Translations under genes and position numbers: made by a program
Shown here: piece by piece, positions 57,568-64,000 of the stretch
Layout of the letters: the number at the start of each line of letters is the position of its first letter
How positions within the stretch are numbered: the stretch's first letter is position 1
Notes under the pieces: generated by a model
The model's database searches: none
What the model saw: only the letters and a program-made list of their open reading frames with translations
Told to the model about the DNA's origin: nothing
DNA from: Chimonanthus salicifolius
Taxonomy: Eukaryota > Streptophyta > Magnoliopsida > Laurales > Calycanthaceae
NCBI GenBank assembly: GCA_013350335.1
Contig: CM023538.1
Span: forward strand, 46,122,201-46,186,200
Length of the DNA stretch: 64,000 nucleotides
Reading direction: 5' to 3'

Positions 57568-58233
57568 CTGTAAAGCATAGAATAGATCATTTCAGTCTCA
57601 TATTCAGTATATAAGATGCCATTTGATGAATGAAGCATTAATATAAACACAAATGCTTGAGTCATTACTATATTATGAAAAAAGTTAATTTATGTTCCTG
57701 TTTTATTAGATTGCTTTTATAATTATTTTTTAAAATAGCAGCAAGGTAAAGTTGTCAATATGCATTAGTTTAGAATCGTTCTCTCTTTTTGTCCGTTAAT
57801 TTTACAACTCTCTTGAGTTGACCTGAGGTAGTTTCTTTTCTTAAAAGTGAAATTAATTGTAGTTTACAACATTAATACGACAGTAGAAAACTGAGCAGTT
57901 GTTTTTACATAAAACATCTTCCAATATAAATAAAGAAAGATGCAGGGTATGATTTATTAAAGCAATCTATTGGATTTGAAAGAATTATATATTAAATTTG
58001 AAATTTCACTGTAGTGTTATAAAATAAGAAATGCAAAATTATTTGCTTCAAAGCGCTTTACTTTTTTGTCATGCAATGACTTTTTTTTTTTAATTTACAA
58101 ATTATAATTATGTGTGTTTAAGCATGGGACTATGAGCTTACTATGAGAACAAATGATTTCTCACATCCAAAACACAGTTCTGAATAATTTGAAAAAGTTG
58201 TATAGACATTTACAAATGAGAATTTATAATGTA

Positions 58234-58450
58234 TGTGTCCGAATGTGAGAAAAAGTTGCCTCTTATGCTGCTCTCTGCTATATCTAATCTTTGTAACTTC
58301 ATCAGGTTTGCTAAACAAAAGTTCTTTTATCTTTACCTGATACAGGTCTATTTCAATCACTCTACCAGTAGAGTTGTCACAAGTTATTTCAGACCATTGG
58401 CAACAATCATGACCCTCCCAATTATCCATGGGTTCACTTTTAAGAGTGTA
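58234..58450 (-). pseudogene. LRRNT-LRR deletion fusion, unit C
   Basis: Same fusion as units A and B, with the DNWEGHDCCQW cap beginning near the ATG at 58,429 and the junction at about 58,315. Confidence 0.8.
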
Positions 58451-58740
58451 CTAGAGAAGTGACGCCGCTCTTTTCCATATGTTTTGATAGATCTCTTGTA
58501 TTTAAGATTGGGAATTTTTTTGGCATTATTAGATTTATGGTTATTACATTGCACTTCTTTAATTTCTTTCTCTTTTTTCACTAGTGAAAACCATCTTCTT
58601 TTTTTGCCTATAGATGTTGATATCATTACAAGATCATGTAAGTTTTGTATTTCTTTGTGTCCTGTCTATAAATGGTTTGAATTTTATTTTTTCCTAATTT
58701 GAATTTCAGATTTTGCACTTACAAGTTACAACAACCATAC

Positions 58741-58887
58741 CTGACATAGTAATAAAATTCCCTTGTAGACGGTTGTCGCCTAGAAAAAGATATTCCAACA
58801 TTGTCAGGCCGTGCAAGTGAAATTGATCGTTCTCCAACACATTACCTCTGAGATCTAAAAGTTTAAGTTGAGTCAATGTACGAAGCC
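58741..58887 (-). CDS. RLP LRR exon, unit C (LRTLTQL type)
   Basis: 147 bp, identical by eye to the unit B exon at 50,736-50,882, open and with intact splice sites. Confidence 0.7.
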
Positions 58888-59683
58888 CTGCAAAAAATAG
58901 AAAAGGGTTTATACATTTGAACGTAAACTATGATAAAAAATCATAAATGAAGAAAAATATTGGAAATATATTCTCTACTAGTATTATTCCTATTGTTAGT
59001 GTTACTAATAGATATTCAACTGCAATCTAATACCATATAGCTGAAAAATATGACTATAATCATATGACCCATCTATGGGAAAATTTTACACCTATAGAAA
59101 GCTTATTTAAGTCAATTTTTTAATTATCATAGTTAGAAGACGTCACCCACCTCTTATCTGAGAGGACTTCCACACAATTCTCCAACTATTTTGACTCATC
59201 TATTTTTTATAATATTAAAAAAAATGTCTTGCTAAAGAATTTGATTATTGCAACTCTTTAATCAATAGCAGGTATTTTAGACATTTAATATGTTAGAATT
59301 GAATATTGCAATTGAATAAGAAAGATATGAGTTCCTTTTGTAACTATAGAAACTATAAAGATGGCTTTGCAATTAAGACAAAAGATAAGGAGGTATTTAC
59401 AGATTACCCAAAGTGATATAATAACTAATATTCAAACATCTACCATGCCATCGCTATTCAAATTGTGCACCCTTTTATATGATTTTTTTAAAAATAAAAT
59501 AAAGAAGGATAATTAATAATTTATGGAAGTTATCGCCGTTCAAAAGGATATGAAAAGATATTTTACATTTTTTAATAAAACGTTGTTTGGTTGAGTAGGA
59601 CATGTTTATAAATATAATAATACATACTTATTTAAGAATAGTTTTGCAAGTACTAAATTTTATAATCTTAAACATTTCTTGAG

Positions 59684-59705
59684 CTATATATATATATATA
59701 TATAT
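59684..59705. repeat. (AT)n microsatellite, unit C
   Basis: About 11 repeats, same length class as in unit B. Confidence 0.9.
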
Positions 59706-59859
59706 TTGTGCATTCTTATTCTCATGTGACAATGTTAACCATTGATAAAGCCATACTCACTCTATTGCGATCATATTAATTGTAGTTTTTTTAGATTTTA
59801 TTTTAAAGTTAATAAATATATAAGAACGGGATTTTAAAAAGTGTCACAAAGTTTCTAAA

Positions 59860-62800
59860 TATGGGCATCTATTAGAGGAAAGGGTTAACCTTAGGGTTGC
59901 CTTTCTATGTTTGTACCATACTATATTTGTAAGGTTCCCTATTAAGGGATTGTAACATGTATTTATACATAAAGTAAAGAAAGGCCACTGAGCCAAAATT
60001 CTACATGGTATCAGCCTTAGCCTGGGATTCCTACGAATTGCAAACTTTTTTCAGCATTTCTCCCTCTCTCTGTTTCTGACGCCGTCCCTGCTCCACATCC
60101 TGTCTGCTCTACGCAGACCCTCTCTCATTCAGCCACTTATGTTTCTTCTACAAGAGACTTTTCCAGCATCTCACCCCTTCTGCCCCAGGTGACTGCTCTG
60201 CACAACGCCTCTTCCTGCGCACTCTCCTGCACCAAATCTGCTGCTATTTCGCCGATCCTCGTCCTCAGTTGAATCCCTCTGCTCCTGCTCGCTGATCTGC
60301 TCTCCTTCAGCCTCTTCTATTGCCGCTTTCACCGATCTGCTCATCACCGCCCGAACAGATCTCTCCCCACCCAAACTCGTCCAAGCTTCAACATCCTGTA
60401 TACAACTCAGCGGATCTGCCATACCTTCTCTTCTGTTGCTGCTGTCCTCAAGCTTCGCCACTCCCTGCCCTCGATATGTTCACATCTTGATCTGCTCTTC
60501 GTTTGGCCCACAACCCTGATCTTCTCCAGCCGCACGTAGCCTCCTCTGCAGAACCCCACTTTCTCGCTTGCTGCCTCCCCTCTCCAGATCCGTACCTTTC
60601 GGCTGCTGCAGCGTGTACAGTTGAGCAGCTATTCTCTGGCGTGGTTTCATCAAATCCTCTAAAATCTGTCACCCAGATCGCTGCCACTCGACTCACATAG
60701 CAAATCCGCATCGATCGGACGCTGCTCCGGCGCGCATAAAGGCCTCCCGCCATTCGACCTCTCTCTACCGTCTCAGCCCTATTTCTACTTGCAGTGGTGC
60801 TTCGCACCAAACCTACTTCTTATCAGTGTTGTCTCTTCGCTAGCACTACAGATGAGACACACCAAAAAAAAAAAAAAACAAGGAACATCTCAGAACAGCC
60901 AACCAACGCCTATCCTAATGATGGCCTCCTTCGTAACATCCTCTTCATCCTCCTCTGCCCATGCCATCACCATCCCCAACTCCAACTTTTCCCATCTTGT
61001 CTCCATAAAATTAACGGAGACAAACTACCTTCTTTGGCATGCCCAAATAAAACCATTGTTGGTTGGCCAACACTATTGGCCCTACATTAATGGCACCAAC
61101 CCTTGTCCCTCTCCATACCTTTCCACTGATGACCAATCCAAATCTATTCCAAACCCTGCCTACTCCACCTGGATTGCAATGGATCAGAAACTCGTTGGCA
61201 TTTTTATTGCGACCCTATCTGAACCCATACTTGCACAGATTGTTGGGATCTCCACCTCTCATGAGATTTGGAACTATCTGCAACGCAATTTTTCACAGCA
61301 TGCTATTGCAAATGCCACTCATTTACGAATTCAAGTGCTCTCTCTCTCCAAAGGTACAAAGACAATTTCTGAATATTTGCAATATGCTAAATCCCTTGAC
61401 AATGCACTCGTCGCTATCCATCAGTCGGTCTCAAATGATGACCTCATTACATCAGTTCTACGTGGACTTGACCCCCGACTACTACATGTTTTACACAGCT
61501 ACCATTCTCTCTCCTCCACTTCCGACGTTCACAGATCATTGCGCTCGCCTCTTATTATTTGAATCCTAGGTCACACATCCAGTGCTGAGTTCCTCATCCG
61601 ATAGCATTGGAGGCGTGTCTAATACTGCCCCTCTATTTTCCCGCGGGTACGGTTCCTCTGCTCTTGGTGGCTGCAGTCGTCAGGGTCGCATAGACAATGG
61701 TAGACGTGGTCACGGCAATCGTGGTCGAGGACGTTCACCTTCATCGCCCGAGTTCTTGGCACTCCTCCGCCTGCTGCCATCCAGTGTCAGATCTATTCTA
61801 AGTATGGACATAGTGCTACTCATCGCTATCAACGCTACTGCCAACAGTCTCAGTTCGAGGCTGATCTTCCATCTACCTTCCCCGACATGAAAATTGCTCG
61901 TCCAGTTGATCACAATTGGTACTTTGATACTGGCGCTGCCCATCATATGATAGGTGATGCAAACCCCCTACACAACCGATCTGACTATGGTGGGACTAAT
62001 CAAGTTCTTTTGCGTGACGGTGACTCTCTTCTCATTGCACACACTGGTACTCTGTCTCTCTCTTCTAGTTCCTCTACTTTTTCGTCTTTCACATGTTCTC
62101 CATGTTCCCCACATGCATAAAAACTTGTTATTTGTCGCTCAATTTACAAAAGATAATTTCTTTTGTTTTACTTTCTTCCCTTGGGGTTTTGTTTTCATGA
62201 TTTACGTACTAGTGCTACTTTATTTCAGGACCAACGTGAAACTGGCCTTTCTCCCATCAAACCCACCACTCGCACCGTTCATGCTTTAGTTGCATCCTGC
62301 TCCTCTTCATCACTCTGGCACCAGTGTCTTGGATATCCATCTAGTAAAGTGCTTCAAGTTTTAGCCACCAATAAATGTTTAAGACCTTCTGTTAAGTTTT
62401 CTCGTTCCAATTTTTGTAGTGATTGTGCTTTGGGCAAGTCTACGCGACTCTCGTTTTCAACTTGTGCTCATTGTACTCCACAACAATTTATTTAATTCAT
62501 TCAGATGCATGGATGTCTCCAGTTTTATCAGTTTCTGGATTTCGATATTATGTCTTATTCACAGATGATTATACACGTTATTCTTGGATTGTTCCTATGC
62601 GACATAAATAAGAAATTTTCACTAATTTTCAAAACTTTATTGTATTTGTTGAAAATCACTTTTCCACTACCATTAAATACTTTCAAAGTGATGGTGGCAA
62701 AGAGTATGATAATCATTCCTTTCATAACATGTGTGTGCAAAAAGGGCTCATTCACCGTTTATCATGTCAACACACTCCAAGGAAAATCAGTCTTGCTGGA

Positions 62801-64000
62801 CGCAAACACCGTCATTTGTTTGAAATGGGCCGCACACCCCTTCTTGCGTCTCATCTCCCACATCACCTCTAGGTTGACGCTCTTTTCACTGTTGTGTATC
62901 TAGTCAATCAACTGCCAACACCACTTCTCAAACGGTCCTTACCTTATCAACAGCTATATGGCACTACAGCTGATTATCTCAATTTTCGCACATTCAGGTG
63001 TGATTGCTACCATTACTTAGGTAATTATACGACTAACAAACTTCAACCTCGATCGGTTGAGTGTGTGTTTCTTGGTTATAGTGATCACCACAAGGGCTAC
63101 ATGTGTCTTCACCCCTCCACTGGTAGAGTTTACCTCTCCCACCACATACTCTTCAATGAAGTTGTCTTTCCCTACGCCACTACCGAGAGGAACACCGCAT
63201 CATCTTCCTCAGACATGGTCTTCCTTCCTGTTATCACCATATCTCCTGCACAGGCACCTTCTACTCTTCCTGCATCTCTGACAACCACATCAACGACTCC
63301 ATTAGAAGTGCATGCTTCAGAACCTGCCACCTCACCACCTCCACTTACTGCACTAGCATCGACTTCTGTTATAGCCTCTGCTCCACCTAATAATGTTCAC
63401 CCTATGGTGACTCGTACTAAGGACGGCATCTCAGAGCCCAAAAAGCGGGCTGACATTTCTAATCGTCATCCCCTCCCACAGGTTTTTGCTTCTATGGACT
63501 CTACCTCTGATATTGAGCCCACTTGCTACACTAAAGTTGTTCGATCGGCGGCATGGTGTCAGTCTATGAATGATGAATGCAATGATCTTCTACGACAGCA
63601 AACTTGGTCTCTTGTTCTACCCCCACCAAACTCTAATTGTGTTGGTTGCAAATGGGTTTTTAAGATTTAACGGCGATCTGATGGTAGCATTGAGCGTTAC
63701 AAAGCAAGACTTGTTGCTAATGGCTTTCATCAACAGGCCGACATCGACCATGATGAGACCTTCAGTCCAGGTGTCAAACCCACTACAATCTGCACTATTC
63801 TTAGTCTTGCCGTCACTTCTGCTTGGTCCATCCACTAGTTGGATGTCAAGAATACTTTTCTTCATAGCCATATTACAGAAGAAGTGTATATGTCTCAACC
63901 TCCTGGATTTGTTGATCCTCGTCGTCCTCATCATGTTTACAAAATACAAAAAGCTATTTATGGTCTAAAACAAGCACCCGGGTGTGGTTTCAATGTTTTA
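59860..64000 (+). pseudogene. Degenerate copia element, unit C (runs off the window)
   Basis: Primer-site match at 60,006. Gag opens at ATG 60,918 and is TGG at codon 54 as in B, but one extra C in the run at about 61,472-61,476 shifts the frame near the end of Gag. Pol carries the shared stops seen in A and B. The window ends in the [10 protein letters not shown] part of reverse transcriptase, so the right end of the unit is not visible. Confidence 0.85.

Larger units (their letters stand above)
38732..64000. repeat. Tandem array of three ~8-kb RLP/copia units
   Basis: Units start at the word tattatgtagaggctataaa: A 38,732-48,199, B 48,200-56,208 (8,009 bp), C 56,209 to beyond the window. 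Corresponding features are about 8,002-8,009 bp apart. In B and C this word follows directly on truncated copia reverse transcriptase (..cactacttcttgc), which is the recombination junction. In A it follows unrelated DNA, so A holds the original left end. A is longer because of an extra 1.49-kb internal duplication and a longer (AT)n. B and C differ only by scattered single bases and short indels. Confidence 0.95.

Noticed and set aside
38732..64000. Three array units as an assembly artefact
   Set aside because: A differs clearly from B in its RLP part and C has its own small indels, so they are separate copies, although B versus C should still be confirmed with long reads.

Overview
This window reads as nuclear DNA of a flowering plant. 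It is AT-rich, has intron-split leucine-rich-repeat (LRR) genes with GT/AG junctions, and carries plant-type Ty1/copia and Ty3/gypsy retroelements, MITEs and a possible endogenous pararetrovirus fossil. The species cannot be told from the sequence. The host genes recognised are all pieces of LRR receptor-like proteins (RLPs: cell-surface receptors with an LRR ectodomain, one membrane segment and no kinase) on the minus strand. Everything else is mobile or repeat DNA, or unassigned.

Layout. 1-4.4 kb: unassigned sequence, degenerate retroelement-like DNA and two TIR elements (2189-3125, 3283-3426). 4.5-4.9 kb: an orphan RLP first exon. 5-6.5 kb: divergent repeats. 6.55-6.89 kb: a hAT-like MITE. 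8.6-9.5 kb: a decayed pararetrovirus-like fragment. 11.1-13.0 kb: a broken copy of an RLP 3' end with its flank. 13-19.9 kb: non-coding repeats, some nested. 19.92-23.05 kb: a complete non-autonomous LTR element with 171-bp LTRs and a 5-bp target duplication. It carries a piece of a type-B response-regulator gene and a 29-bp minisatellite. 24.7-28.1 kb: two more copies of the RLP flank region (one starting at 23.4 kb) and the best-preserved RLP 3' half.

29,620-36,024 is a complete copia element (Tork/Tnt1-like). It has identical-looking 279-bp LTRs, an AACCT target duplication and one uninterrupted 1375-residue gag-pol frame, and it sits inside an RLP intron. After it come one more RLP exon and an internally deleted Ty3/gypsy relic preceded by an ORF with three zinc knuckles.

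38.73 kb to the window end is a head-to-tail array of three units (A 38,732-48,199; B 48,200-56,208; C 56,209 to beyond the end) with a period near 8.0 kb. Each unit holds RLP exon relics plus a copia element that is cut off inside reverse transcriptase at the unit junction. Shared lesions show that the RLP pieces and the copia were already dead before the array expanded. Divergence between A and B is mosaic: a few percent in the RLP part and roughly ten times less in the copia part. This points to gene conversion or repeated unequal crossing-over at an RLP cluster.
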